A stretch of DNA of 64,000 bases from Lachnoanaerobaculum gingivalis (GCF_003862475.1 NZ_RRCO01000001.1:744001-808000); one strand, 5' to 3'. Positions 7,352 to 16,082 are shown, counted from the first letter of the stretch. Program-made: numbers and translations. The notes: generated by a model from the letters alone, not told the origin.

Positions 7352-8023
7352 TTATGACCAATCTTTATACTTTTCTCTAAATAAACTTAATAAACTAACT
7401 ATATTAATTGAAAGTTTTTTGATTTTCCCATCTCCATAATCATATATAAACCTTGCATCTTGTGCTGTTCTGTCATACCCAACTATGTCAAGTTCATTTA
7501 TATATATAACTCCTTCATCATTTCGCTTATTCATATACTCCCACAGTTCTTCAAAACTATTTATATCCTCAAATTCTTCAAACCCCTCATTCTCAGCAAT
7601 CGTTATATATCTATTCTCATGTGCACTCCTTATCTTTATATGTTCCATATTATCATTAAAATTTCGTATCAGTTCTGGTGTTTCTTCACCCTCAGTTATT
7701 TGGAAGGAGCCAAGTGTAGATAAATCACCTAAAATATAAGGTTTTATAACTTCATCATATATATCTAAAAGCACGGGTTCAGTTTCTATTATTCTGATAT
7801 TTCCTTCACTATCTGTATACTCCATGTTTGCACCGGCATACAACATCATTCTGTATTTTTTCCAGCCATCTTCCATAAATTCTAATGATTCTTTTTTTCT
7901 CATATCTTCCAATTTTTTAGCTCTTTCTTTAAGTAAATAATTTCCATATATTAATAATGCTAAGGAAAATATTATGAAGCATAAAATCCACCTAAACTTC
8001 AACCCTCTCTTTATTCTAACCAT
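7352..8023 (-). CDS. Family A membrane-anchored protein (NFNDNM family)
   Basis: 223 residues, the closest relative of the gene after it: the first 100 residues are nearly the same (membrane helix, EDGWKKYRMMLYAGANMEYT, ILGDLSTLGSFQITEG). The part after NFNDNMEHIKIRSAHENRY differs more, and the C-terminus (KLSINIVSLLSLFREKYKDW) is distinct. The pattern of a conserved anchor half and a diversified outer half is what paralogues under selection for different partners would show. Start at ATG 8023 with GAGGTAGAT upstream. It follows the 8029 gene by only 5 bp, so these genes are one operon. Function is not known. Confidence 0.6.
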   Translation of the reverse strand: MVRIKRGLKFRWILCFIIFSLALLIYGNYLLKERAKKLEDMRKKESLEFMEDGWKKYRMMLYAGANMEYTDSEGNIRIIETEPVLLDIYDEVIKPYILGDLSTLGSFQITEGEETPELIRNFNDNMEHIKIRSAHENRYITIAENEGFEEFEDINSFEELWEYMNKRNDEGVIYINELDIVGYDRTAQDARFIYDYGDGKIKKLSINIVSLLSLFREKYKDWS

Positions 8024-8028
8024 ATCAT

Positions 8029-8697
8029 CTACCTCAAGGAGTTATCTTTAAACAAGTCTAATATTCCCATTACATCATTTTCTTCTAAAATCTTCTCTTC
8101 TCCATTTCCATAATCATATATAATCTTTGCCGGTTGTTCAGTCCCATCATATCCTATCGTATCTAATACTCCCATATTAGATAACCCCTCAACCTTTTCA
8201 TGACTTAAATATTCCCACAATTCATTTATATTTTTCACCTCAGTGAACTCCATTATTCTTTCAGTTTCAGCTATTGTTTTATATTTTTCTTCAGCATAAT
8301 TCCATAACTTAATATGTTTCATATTGTCATTAAAATTCTTTATTCTTTCCTGTGTGTATTCTCCTTCTATAAAACGATAGCTACCAAATTTATCCGTTTT
8401 CCCGGCAATATATTCTTCCTCATCTGCATCTATACGTTTCATATCATTGTCCTCTTCTATTATAAATACCTCACCTTTATGATTTGTAAACTCTAATTTT
8501 GCATACACGAATTTTGAAAGTCTATATCGTAAAAGACCTTCACTACTAAAATTATAAGCCTTTTGTTCTCTATCAAATCTCACTTGTTCAATATATGCTT
8601 TTAATTTCTGCACTCCCAATATCAAAATACCTGCAAGAATAAAAAATAAATATATACATATTATATTTCTTAATTTTCTTTTTGCCTCACTACTCAT
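8029..8697 (-). CDS. Family A membrane-anchored protein, subgroup with MSSEAKRK start
   Basis: 222 residues; RBS AAAGGGGAATAAAA ahead of ATG 8697. N-terminus MSSEAKRKLRNIICI, membrane helix to about residue 31 (IYLFFILAGILILGVQKL), then FSSEGLLRYRLSKFVYAKLE, YIAGKTDKFGSYRFIEGEYT, IKNFNDNMKHIKLWNYAEEK, NINELWEYLSHE and IGYDGTEQPAKIIYDYGNGE. Its first 125 residues are almost the same as the copy at 15063-15734, about 7 kb away, whereas the C-terminal parts diverge. Probably an exported, membrane-tethered protein. An immunity role is an inference from the tandem array. Confidence 0.6.
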   Translation of the reverse strand: MSSEAKRKLRNIICIYLFFILAGILILGVQKLKAYIEQVRFDREQKAYNFSSEGLLRYRLSKFVYAKLEFTNHKGEVFIIEEDNDMKRIDADEEEYIAGKTDKFGSYRFIEGEYTQERIKNFNDNMKHIKLWNYAEEKYKTIAETERIMEFTEVKNINELWEYLSHEKVEGLSNMGVLDTIGYDGTEQPAKIIYDYGNGEEKILEENDVMGILDLFKDNSLR

Positions 8698-8716
8698 TTT
8701 TATTCCCCTTTAAAAA

Positions 8717-8905
8717 GTTCCTAAAATAATGCATTTACTGATATAGTACCATTGTCCTAATTTTTGTTTAACCATATTTCTATCTTTAAATATTGTATCC
8801 GGGGTTGAATACCCTTCCTTTTTTGCTTTTGTATCTGTTTTTCCATTATAATTATTTTTATAAGTGTCCCCTGCATCCATTTTATCTTCCGTTTGTTCAA
8901 TGTAT
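8717..8905 (-). pseudogene. Mosaic remnant: unknown EDKMDA element joined to a family A tail
   Basis: The frame reads EQTEDKMDAGDTYKNNYN, then GKTDTKAKKEGYSTPDT, and then passes, in a shifted frame, into the family A C-terminal end (TISVNALF, stop at 8717). The EDKMDA...KEGY element recurs at about 12437-12547 inside another broken family A gene, with roughly three quarters of bases alike. It may be the tail of an upstream toxin-like or linker gene. The piece has no credible start and is best treated as debris between 8697 and 8940. Confidence 0.55.
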
Positions 8906-8939
8906 TTATCTTTTACCAAAAATTTCTTCTTTTTTCACC

Positions 8940-10475
8940 TTATTGTATGTTCAAAACTTCAGGTTCATCATTTGAACTGTCTTCCATACGAACTACTTTA
9001 ATTTTAATATTATTGTTATCATCTATACATAAAGTAAAATCCTTGCCGTATTCTATATATCCTATAATCTCTTCTTGCTCACCCTTCTTTACCCATATTA
9101 TATTCATATCTTTAGTCCAGCCGACCTTATCAAGGCTCTTTACTTGCACATACAGAGGCTCATCATACATAGAAAGTTTGTAGGAAATATCTCGCTCAAG
9201 TTCAGTATTTCCCTTTCCCGTAAGGTTTACTTCACCCTTTACATCTGTGGCAATTTCATTTAATCGTTCTATTCTGTCCATGTATTTGGGAGCATACGTC
9301 ATAGTAAAACCTTCTATTGTTTTATCACTACATGTGCCTGTATAGACACCAATCCCAGCTTCTAAATATAGGGGATCCCTAAATCCATATATTCCATGAA
9401 CTCCATATCCATAAGCATAGTCTCCTCTCTTACGATTTCCAAAAAGTTCAAAATCAACATCAGAAATCTCTTCTCCAAAACCTGTCTTTAAGCTTACAAC
9501 ATACCATTTGGGATCATCTCTTATTTGGCAATACCATACAATACAATATATTTCCTTGCCTCCCTTCTTAAGGGTGATTTCATCCCTTTCTTCATCCTTT
9601 TTCAAATTTTCAGTATATTCCCATCCTTTTGATGTGAGTTCATCTAACGGAAAAGGCATTTGATATAAAGAACCATCCAGTCTGAAAATATAATCGTCTA
9701 TAGAATCTCCCATAGTAAGAGGCTTTCTGTACTCACCCCAAGTATTTCCTTGAAAAAACTCCTCTTTTTCATAAGCTGTTTCTTCAAGCTCTATAGGAGT
9801 AGCCATCATGTAGTCTGCACTATACCCACCAAATACACTTTTCTCATCCTTATGAAGCCTAACCTCCACATACTCTATATCCCTATGAAAAATGGGTTTA
9901 TATATTTTATATCTTACTGTAAGTTTTCCATCTTCTCCCCCTATAAATTTCCAGTCTCTAAATTCTATAAAGTAATCACTTCCTTCTCTTCTATACATTG
10001 GCATTGTAAATATATCTTCAGATTTCATATCATAGCTGTAATTTTGAGAGAGATACTGCCATACATCCTTAGTTCTGGAAGCTCCCGCCATTTTCAGTAT
10101 AATCTCTGCATTCTTACGGTCTATAAGTTTTTTATCATTTTCAAAAATAACATATCCTCCCAAACTATCTTTAAAGATATGTTCATATTCTATTTCGTTT
10201 AAAGTATAAAGAAACTCTGCCTGCTTTTCCTTAGTGTCTAGCACACCTCCCTTTCCTATAATGTTTGATGCACCTTTATGAGATACATACAGAGTCTGCA
10301 TCAGCCATTTAAGCTCTTCAAAATCTAATTCAGACAATTCCTCCACCTTATTACCACACTCTTCATATTGGCTTTTTGCAAATACAGAAGTTTGTTCTAT
10401 AACTTTTTTCCTATTTATAAAACCACAAGATAATAAAACACTTGTGAATGCTATTACTATAAATATTTTTTTCAT
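8940..10475 (-). CDS. Large lipoprotein, unknown function, overlapping a CHAP-domain remnant
   Basis: 511 residues from ATG 10475. An alternative ATG at 10490 exists, but GGAG is correctly spaced only for 10475. Lipoprotein signal: MKKIFIVIAFTSVLLSCGF, with LLSC as the lipobox, so it is anchored outside the membrane. The remainder is rich in beta-type sequence (GGYSADYMM, KWYVVSLKTGFG, FRDPLYLEAGIGVYTG) with no domain I can name. The start codon overlaps the stop of the upstream CHAP-like fragment (ATGA), so the two were translationally coupled. Such coupling is typical of toxin/immunity pairs, and a surface lipoprotein is a plausible immunity protein against a cell-wall enzyme. That role is inference. 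Confidence 0.6.
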   Translation of the reverse strand: MKKIFIVIAFTSVLLSCGFINRKKVIEQTSVFAKSQYEECGNKVEELSELDFEELKWLMQTLYVSHKGASNIIGKGGVLDTKEKQAEFLYTLNEIEYEHIFKDSLGGYVIFENDKKLIDRKNAEIILKMAGASRTKDVWQYLSQNYSYDMKSEDIFTMPMYRREGSDYFIEFRDWKFIGGEDGKLTVRYKIYKPIFHRDIEYVEVRLHKDEKSVFGGYSADYMMATPIELEETAYEKEEFFQGNTWGEYRKPLTMGDSIDDYIFRLDGSLYQMPFPLDELTSKGWEYTENLKKDEERDEITLKKGGKEIYCIVWYCQIRDDPKWYVVSLKTGFGEEISDVDFELFGNRKRGDYAYGYGVHGIYGFRDPLYLEAGIGVYTGTCSDKTIEGFTMTYAPKYMDRIERLNEIATDVKGEVNLTGKGNTELERDISYKLSMYDEPLYVQVKSLDKVGWTKDMNIIWVKKGEQEEIIGYIEYGKDFTLCIDDNNNIKIKVVRMEDSSNDEPEVLNIQ

Positions 10476-10723
10476 TTTTCTATTCTCCAATATCCTGATA
10501 TCCTGCCATATAACTCAGATTTTGTTCTTAGTGCCGGCAATGATTTATAAACTTTACCCCATGACCAAACTTTATCCTCTTTCCCATCATATGAATCCAC
10601 TATCTCAACATGTTTAACATTCTCTTTTCCATAATGTTCATGCTGTACTAATATGTCTCCTCTCTTTGGAATATACTTAGCATCTTTTGTATGCCAAACA
10701 AAACCGGCTTTTTCTAAAATACT
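10472..10723 (-). pseudogene. C-terminal fragment of a CHAP-like peptidoglycan amidase/peptidase domain
   Basis: The minus strand reads ILEKAGFVWHTKDAKYIPKR, then GDILVQHEH, ENVKHVEIVDSYDGKED, VWSWGKVYKSL and GRISGYWRIEK, ending in TGA that overlaps the lipoprotein start. P-x-x-GDI(L)V followed by HVEIV is the CHAP/NlpC-type pattern containing the catalytic His. The catalytic Cys half is absent, since an in-frame TAA lies just upstream at 10724-10726. It is therefore the tail of a cell-wall hydrolase, probably a toxin C-terminal domain, that lost its delivery part. Confidence 0.6.
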
Positions 10724-10841
10724 TTAATGTGTTTTACCGACATTGTCTGGATTTAGTTCACCATACTACAGACCTCTCATTTATCTCCCGTCATTTTGCC
10801 GCTTTAAGAAACTTTTATTTATACACTCTACTTCTTATTTT

Positions 10842-10940
10842 ATAAATATTTTTACACGCTCATAATATTATCTTAATTATATCAAATCATATTTTATTTT
10901 TCATTTGTTTTTTGTTCTTTTTTATAATATATATATTCAA
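10842..10940. repeat. 99-bp direct repeat, copy 1 (left border of array segment)
   Basis: Begins ATAAATATT..ACACGCTCATAATAT and ends TATATTCAAA. It matches 30320-30418 in the same orientation with only a handful of differences. Sequences outside both copies are unrelated. In copy 2 it supplies a likely promoter for the tryptophan synthase gene; here the same TTCATT/TATAAT elements point at nothing. The remainder of 10724-11110 holds no gene that I can see. Confidence 0.7.
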
Positions 10941-10989
10941 ACAAACCTTGTATAAGGCTGTTATAATTCATAAACTTTTATATGCTAAA

Positions 10990-11024
10990 AAGACGATAAA
11001 GTTACAAGTTTTCTCTATCGCCTT
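10990..11024 (-). terminator. Bidirectional terminator hairpin
   Basis: AAGACGATAAAG pairs (with wobbles) with CTCTATCGCCTT around an 11-nt loop. T-runs follow on both strands (CTTTTTT on plus, TCTTTTT on minus). On the minus strand it would end the transcript from the 11111-12106 genes. Confidence 0.65.
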
Positions 11025-11110
11025 CTTTTTTATATTTAATTTTTAAATCACTTATTAGATATTAAATTGATATATAATTTTATACTACCACGATTCAAGC
11101 TATCATTTCT

Positions 11111-11560
11111 TTATTCTAACTTTATTGACTTTATTATTTCAAGAGCTGCTCTTTTCCACTCATCCATATCATTATACTTACAGTTAAATGCTCCCTGAAT
11201 AATATATTTATCTATGCTGACTAGATATATTATGTTATAAGCAGCTTCATCAATTCCATAGCTTTTAAATTGTATTAAACTTATACTGTTACCTGCAGCA
11301 CTTTCAATTGTTTTATCTTCAAAAAAGATATATGCCGGATTCATATTTTTTATCATTGTTTTTAACATATTTATGGCATAACTCATATCCTTTTCACCCG
11401 ATGAAGTTACTAATAAATTAAATGAAAAATTTACGCTTCCATCAAGACTTGTATATATAATATCCGGTTTTTTTCAGATATGTACTTAGTCCCTATAAGT
11501 TCAGGTAACATAATTACAAATTCATTTGTCTTCTATATTACCGTACTCTTCCCTCCTCTT
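11111..11560 (-). pseudogene. Broken DcrB/PsbP-like small protein
   Basis: The longest frame (11386-11111, 91 residues) lacks its N-terminal half. Upstream, in another frame, the sequence reads FVIMLPELIGTKYISEK and, after a frameshift, NPDIIYTSLDGSVNFSFN, then LLVTSSGEKDMSYAINMLK. Joined, this gives a roughly 140-residue protein with an F-x-I-x-x-P opening, a central amphipathic helix, and alternating strands (IYLVSIDKYIIQGAFNCKY) ending WKRAALEIIKSI, a plan seen in DcrB/DUF1795-type proteins and several immunity families. At least one frameshift is present. It follows the lipoprotein gene closely. Confidence 0.5.
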
Positions 11561-11584
11561 TACATGCATTGCACTTTTCTCACC

Positions 11585-12106
11585 TCACTCACCTGTTGCT
11601 TCATTTATCTCCTGTAATGATGTATAAGGTATTTTTATATCTTCTATATTTTTTTTAATAAATTCTCCATTTACAAGCTCATAAATCATGCCATCATAAA
11701 TAACTGCCTCATCAAATGTTCTGTACATTATATCTATCGGCCTATTATATGAATAATATATAGGATATGTATAGTATTCTTTTAATGTCGTTACATATAT
11801 ATAACCATCTATAAAATAATATTCTGAAGTCGATTTTTCATTTTCTCCGTAAATTATTACAGTACATCTTGACACCTTATTATTTGCATCAATATATTCT
11901 ACTACTTCCCCATCCCGGCCTATTATATCTTTATTAACAACTGTTATCTCTTCATCTAAATAATCAGCCGAAAACTTTTGATAAAATCCACTTATATCAC
12001 TATTTATATTATCGATATTTATTTTTTTTAATGAGGAGTCCATACATCCTGTTATTAATATACATAATACAAAAAATAAACTTAGAACTTTAATATTACT
12101 CTTCAT
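11585..12106 (-). CDS. Small lipoprotein, unknown
   Basis: 173 residues. Lipoprotein signal KVLSLFFVLCILITGCM, with LITGC as the lipobox, so it is anchored to the outside of the membrane. The mature part is polar with many tyrosines (KEYYTYPIYYSYNRP) and contains short strand pairs such as TVIIYGENEKSTSEYYFIDG, TFDEAVIYDGMIYELVNGEF. No family is recognised. It sits in the array between a broken DcrB-like gene and a broken family A gene. An immunity lipoprotein is possible from context only. Confidence 0.55.
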   Translation of the reverse strand: MKSNIKVLSLFFVLCILITGCMDSSLKKINIDNINSDISGFYQKFSADYLDEEITVVNKDIIGRDGEVVEYIDANNKVSRCTVIIYGENEKSTSEYYFIDGYIYVTTLKEYYTYPIYYSYNRPIDIMYRTFDEAVIYDGMIYELVNGEFIKKNIEDIKIPYTSLQEINEATGE

Positions 12107-12124
12107 GCCAATCTCTATCCTCTA

Positions 12125-12722
12125 TTAATTCCAGGTTTTTTCAAATTCATCCGGTGTTCCATAGTACAGATAATATTCTTTATTTGTAGTTAATTTGTTC
12201 ATATAGGCTATTAGCTCCTCTAAATTCTTTATTTCTTGTAACTTTTCCATTCCTCTCCCTCAGACATATTCTTTGGTGGTATAGGAATTCCAGCTCCGCT
12301 CTCTCCACTTATTCTTATATGCATCATATTGTCGTTAAAGTTCTTCAATCTCTGAATAGTATCCTTGGCATCAATAACACTTATACTTTAGCTGTAACTT
12401 TCACCCCATTTTCGTTTCACCACATCTTCACCCTTCGATGTGGTATCCTGTGTTGCATATCCCTCTTTTCTTGCTTTTACATCTGTTTTTCCTTTATAAT
12501 TCTTTTTATAGTTATCACATGCATCCATTTTATCTTCCGGTTGATAATATTGTTACTGCATTCCAAATCCATTTCCATATCTACCAAAATGACTGTGGTA
12601 GATATTTCTTTATAGTATTTAAGTGCTCTTTCTCTTCTTTTATTACAATACTCTAAGTTAACGATTACTATGAAGAGTAATGTCAATATTTATGTTACAG
12701 AGATAATTGCTATTAACTTTTT
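12125..12722 (-). pseudogene. Family A copy broken by an inserted mosaic element and frameshifts
   Basis: The N-terminal part (ILTLLFIVIVNLEY, then KRRERALKYYKEISTTVI, ECSNN) is family A, with a stop in the helix and no start codon. The frame then enters EDKMDACDNYKKNYKGKTD and KARKEGYATQDT, the same element as at 8717-8905. Family A resumes at DTIQRLKNFNDNMMHIRISG and GIPIPPKN, and a frameshift precedes a C-terminal part that ends YYGTPDEFEKTWN at 12125. The end does not match other family members. Confidence 0.7.
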
Positions 12723-12731
12723 TCAAAATTT

Positions 12732-13433
12732 TCATTCACCTCCAACTTTTACATCTCTCTGATATTCATAGGTTCTATATGTCATAGTAAATAATTCTCT
12801 AATACCTATTGTTCCACTCTCATGTATAACATTTTCTGTTCCATCACCCATATCAAATGTTATCCTCCCATTTAAGCCTGAACCATCTAATCCTATTACT
12901 GAAAGAGCATACAGATAATATTCACCATTTTTTGTTAGTTTGTGCATGTATGCTATGAGTTCCTCCAAATTCTTTATCTCTTTAAACTCCTCCATTCCCT
13001 CTCCCTCAGATATAGTCTTTGGTGGGATAGGAATTCCTGCTCCGTTCTCTCCACTTATCCTTATATGTTTCATATTGTCATTAAAATTATCTATATATTT
13101 CTGCATATTTTCATTTTCTATGATTTTGTAGTTATAAAGGCTACGTTTCTTCCCTGATATATATTCTGCAATATCTTGGCTGACTATATCGGTAAAGCTT
13201 TCATTCTGATTCGTAATTATCCAACTTTTCCCTGTATTATCACTGCATTCCAATTCCATTTCCAGCATATCTGCCAAAGTTACTGTAATAGCTATTTCTT
13301 CATAGTATTTAAGTGCTCTATCTCTTCTTTTTTCATCCAAATACTCTATGCCAACTATCACTATAAACACTAAAGTCAATATACTTGTAATTACTAGGAT
13401 TACCTTAAGTTTATTTTTCTCAACCACATTCAT
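12732..13433 (-). CDS. Family A membrane-anchored protein (GIPIPPKT subgroup)
   Basis: 233 residues. The start MNVVEKNKLKVILVITSILT leads into one membrane helix (about 9-28), then KRRDRALKYYEEIAITVTLA, LECSDNTGKSWII, YISGKKRSLYNYKII, IDNFNDNMKHIRISGENGAG, IPIPPKTISEGEGMEEF, LEELIAYMHKLTKNGEYYLY and SVIGLDGSGLNGRITFDMGD. The last 15 residues (MTYRTYEYQRDVKVGGE) are longer than in the sister copies. It is upstream of the broken copy and downstream of two near-identical copies. Predicted to face outward; function unknown, immunity-like by context. Confidence 0.6.
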   Translation of the reverse strand: MNVVEKNKLKVILVITSILTLVFIVIVGIEYLDEKRRDRALKYYEEIAITVTLADMLEMELECSDNTGKSWIITNQNESFTDIVSQDIAEYISGKKRSLYNYKIIENENMQKYIDNFNDNMKHIRISGENGAGIPIPPKTISEGEGMEEFKEIKNLEELIAYMHKLTKNGEYYLYALSVIGLDGSGLNGRITFDMGDGTENVIHESGTIGIRELFTMTYRTYEYQRDVKVGGE

Positions 13434-13457
13434 ATATTCTCCTTAGCCAAAACTGCT

Positions 13458-14114
13458 TTAATACTTTTGGAATAGATCTCCTAAATACAATACACCATAT
13501 TCATCTATGATTTTTTCTTCTCCATTATCTGATTCATATGTTATTCTACCACTAAATCCCGTTCCGTCTAATCCAACCACATAAAGAGCATACAGATAAT
13601 ATTCACCATTTTTTGTTAATTTGTGCATATATGTTGTCAGTTCATCTAAACTCTTTATTTCTTGAAACTCCTCCATTCCCTCTCCCTCAGATATAGTCTT
13701 TGGTGGGATAGGAATTCCTGCTCCGTTCTCTCCACTTATTCTTATATGCTTCATATTGTCATTAAAATTATCTATATATTTCTGTATATATTCATTTTTT
13801 ATAATTTTGTAGTTGTAAAGACTCTGCTTCTCCCCTGATATATAATCTGTAATATCCTTAGTAACTATGTCAAGTAAACTTATATCACTCCCATTTATAA
13901 CCCAAGTATTCCCTTTATTATCACTGCATTCCAAGTCCATTCCCAGTGTACCTGCCAAAATTACTGTAGTAGATATTTCATTATAGTATTTAAGTGCTCT
14001 ATCTCTTCTTTTTTCATCCAAATACTCTATGCCAACTATCACTATAAACACTAAAGTCAATATACTTGTAATTACTAGGATTACCTTAAGTTTATTTTTC
14101 TCAACCACATTCAT
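13458..14114 (-). CDS. Family A membrane-anchored protein, tandem duplicate 1
   Basis: 218 residues, identical to the following copy apart from the fourth residue from the end (LFQKY against LFKKY). Membrane helix at about 9-28, then LECSDNKGNTWVINGSDISL, NFNDNMKHIRISGENGAG, GIPIPPKTISEGEGMEEFQE and GRITYESDNGEEKIIDEYG. The RBS (AAGGAGAATAT) and the 24-bp spacer are also duplicated. Such a recent duplication means the copy number of this locus is still changing. Function is not known. Confidence 0.6.
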   Translation of the reverse strand: MNVVEKNKLKVILVITSILTLVFIVIVGIEYLDEKRRDRALKYYNEISTTVILAGTLGMDLECSDNKGNTWVINGSDISLLDIVTKDITDYISGEKQSLYNYKIIKNEYIQKYIDNFNDNMKHIRISGENGAGIPIPPKTISEGEGMEEFQEIKSLDELTTYMHKLTKNGEYYLYALYVVGLDGTGFSGRITYESDNGEEKIIDEYGVLYLGDLFQKY

Positions 14115-14138
14115 ATATTCTCCTTAGCCAAAACTGCT

Positions 14139-14795
14139 TTAATACTTTTTGAATAGATCTCCTAAATACAATACACCATATTCATCTATGATTTTTTCTT
14201 CTCCATTATCTGATTCATATGTTATTCTACCACTAAATCCCGTTCCGTCTAATCCAACCACATAAAGAGCATACAGATAATATTCACCATTTTTTGTTAA
14301 TTTGTGCATATATGTTGTCAGTTCATCTAAACTCTTTATTTCTTGAAACTCCTCCATTCCCTCTCCCTCAGATATAGTCTTTGGTGGGATAGGAATTCCT
14401 GCTCCGTTCTCTCCACTTATTCTTATATGTTTCATATTGTCATTAAAATTATCTATATATTTCTGTATATATTCATTTTTTATAATTTTGTAGTTGTAAA
14501 GACTCTGCTTCTCCCCTGATATATAATCTGTAATATCCTTAGTAACTATGTCAAGTAAACTTATATCACTCCCATTTATAACCCAAGTATTCCCTTTATT
14601 ATCACTGCATTCCAAGTCCATTCCCAGTGTACCTGCCAAAATTACTGTAGTAGATATTTCATTATAGTATTTAAGTGCTCTATCTCTTCTTTTTTCATCC
14701 AAATACTCTATGCCAACTATCACTATAAACACTAAAGTCAATATACTTGTAATTACTAGGATTACCTTAAGTTTATTTTTCTCAACCACATTCAT
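14139..14795 (-). CDS. Family A membrane-anchored protein, tandem duplicate 2
   Basis: 218 residues; sister of the gene at 13458-14114 (one residue different; few nucleotide differences, including a silent one before the NFNDNM codons). Same anchor, same GIPIPPKT block, same C-terminal GDLF-KKY. Because the two are almost the same at DNA level, one may have arisen from the other by unequal crossing-over. Assembly collapse or expansion could also affect the true number of copies. Confidence 0.6.
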   Translation of the reverse strand: MNVVEKNKLKVILVITSILTLVFIVIVGIEYLDEKRRDRALKYYNEISTTVILAGTLGMDLECSDNKGNTWVINGSDISLLDIVTKDITDYISGEKQSLYNYKIIKNEYIQKYIDNFNDNMKHIRISGENGAGIPIPPKTISEGEGMEEFQEIKSLDELTTYMHKLTKNGEYYLYALYVVGLDGTGFSGRITYESDNGEEKIIDEYGVLYLGDLFKKY

Positions 14796-14819
14796 ATATT
14801 CTCCTTAGCCAAAACTGCT

Positions 14820-15050
14820 TTAATACTTTTTGAATAGATCTCCCAAATACAATACCTCATATTCATCTATGATTTTTTCTTCTCCATTGATTGCCATTTT
14901 AGTGGTCAAATCCACTACCGACTTATCTCCTTGTTTCCCATAAAGATTACCTGCTGTAACCATCGTTTCCAATATCTTTACATGCTTGCAAACATAGAGT
15001 CATATAGTTAACATCACCTTTACTTTTTATATTACAGGATGTAACAATAC
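14820..15050 (-). pseudogene. Chimeric remnant: unknown gene fused to a family A C-terminus
   Basis: From about 14990 the minus strand reads MVTAGNLYGKQGDKSVVDLT, then TKMAINGEEKIIDEYE and VLYLGDLFKKY, stopping at 14820. The last part is the family A tail, the first part is not family A. Upstream, in another frame, GDVNYMTLCLQACKDIGND is visible. This is a fusion produced by recombination between array members and a lost neighbour. No start codon with a ribosome site was found. Confidence 0.55.
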
Positions 15051-15062
15051 CACAAAATATCA

Positions 15063-15734
15063 CTATATATCTTTAAGATAATTCTCAAATAATATCCCAA
15101 GTGATAAAGTACCTGACTCTGTTATAATATGACTCTCCCCATTTCCATAATCATATATAATCTTTGTAGGCTGATTGGTTCCGTCATAACCAATTATGTC
15201 CAGCTTCCCTATATTTGATATCCCATCAGGAGCTTCAGTAATCATATATTCATATAATTCATCTATATTTTTCACTTCAATGAACTCTTCCATTTTCTCA
15301 TTCTCGGTTATTGTTACATATTTTTTTTCAGAATAATCCCATAACCTAATATGTTTCATATTGTCATTAAAATTCTTTATTCTTTCCTGTGTGTATTCTC
15401 CTTCTATAAAACGATAGCTACCAAATTTATCCGTTTTCCCGGCAATATATTCTTCCTCCTCTGCATCTATACGTTTCATATCATTTTCGTCTTCTATTAT
15501 AAATGCCTCTCCTTTATGGTTTGTAAACTCTAATTTTGTATACACGAATTTTGAAAGTCTATATCGTAAAAGACCTTCACTACTAAAATTATAAGCCTTT
15601 TGTTCTCTATCAAATCTCACTTGTTCAATATATGCTTTTAATTTCTGCACTCCCAATATCAAAATACCTGAAAGAATAAAAAATACATATATACATATTA
15701 TATTTTTTAATTTTCTTTTTGCCTCACTACTCAT
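15063..15734 (-). CDS. Family A membrane-anchored protein, MSSEAKRK subgroup
   Basis: 223 residues from ATG 15734, the start conserved in the 8029 paralogue; an in-frame ATG at 15746 is possible. Membrane helix IYVFFILSGILILGVQKL, then SEGLLRYRLSKFVYTKLE, YIAGKTDKFGSYRFIEGEYT, IKNFNDNMKHIRLWDYSEKK and TNQPTKIIYDYGNGESHI. The first 125 residues are almost the same as the 8029 copy, and then the two diverge, so the conserved half and variable half are again visible. Function unknown; probably surface-exposed. Confidence 0.6.
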   Translation of the reverse strand: MSSEAKRKLKNIICIYVFFILSGILILGVQKLKAYIEQVRFDREQKAYNFSSEGLLRYRLSKFVYTKLEFTNHKGEAFIIEDENDMKRIDAEEEEYIAGKTDKFGSYRFIEGEYTQERIKNFNDNMKHIRLWDYSEKKYVTITENEKMEEFIEVKNIDELYEYMITEAPDGISNIGKLDIIGYDGTNQPTKIIYDYGNGESHIITESGTLSLGILFENYLKDI

Positions 15735-15757
15735 TTTTATTCCCATTTAAAAAGTTC

Positions 15758-16082
15758 CTAAAATAATACATTTACTGATATAGTACCTGGTTCTAAAATA
15801 GTTTTAAACTTTCCATTTCCATAATCATATATTATCTTGCCGGTTGCTCAGTTCCGGCATACCCTACTTTTTTATTTTTTGTCCTTTCATTGATTCTGAA
15901 ATAAAGAGTTTCATGTTTATCCCAAATGCAAGATTTACATTTATAAATCTTTTATTTTCAATTTTACTTACATGCTTTAAATCATCAATATATAACTTTA
16001 GTTTCTGTATTTCAAAAAAACAAAAAAGCTATATTTATTGTCATTAGAATTACCTTAAGTTTCTTTTTCTCAACCACATTCA
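15758..16082 (-). pseudogene. Degenerate family A copy
   Basis: It begins at 16082 with the family start (ATG..GTGGTTGAG, reading MNVVEKKKLKVILMT), then stops after a few helix residues. The middle is unreadable, with several stops in all frames. It ends with GYAGTEQPA, KIIYDYGNGKFKTILEPG and TISVNVLF, stop at 15758, in the MSSEAKRK-subgroup style. The start is of one subgroup and the end of the other, so recombination joined two paralogues before decay. Confidence 0.65.

Larger units (their letters stand above)
13458..14819. repeat. Tandem direct repeat, two 681-bp units
   Basis: Units 13458-14138 and 14139-14819 each hold one family A gene plus its 24-bp spacer. I see only about two differences, near 13478/14159 and 13750/14431. 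A third, truncated unit start follows at 14820 (about 70 bp still alike). The upstream gene 12732-13433 shares its first 100 bp with the units almost perfectly. Confidence 0.85.

Noticed and set aside
13458-14819. Tandem 681-bp repeats as a CRISPR-like or satellite array
   Set aside because: The units are complete protein genes with ribosome sites; there are no short repeats with unique spacers.
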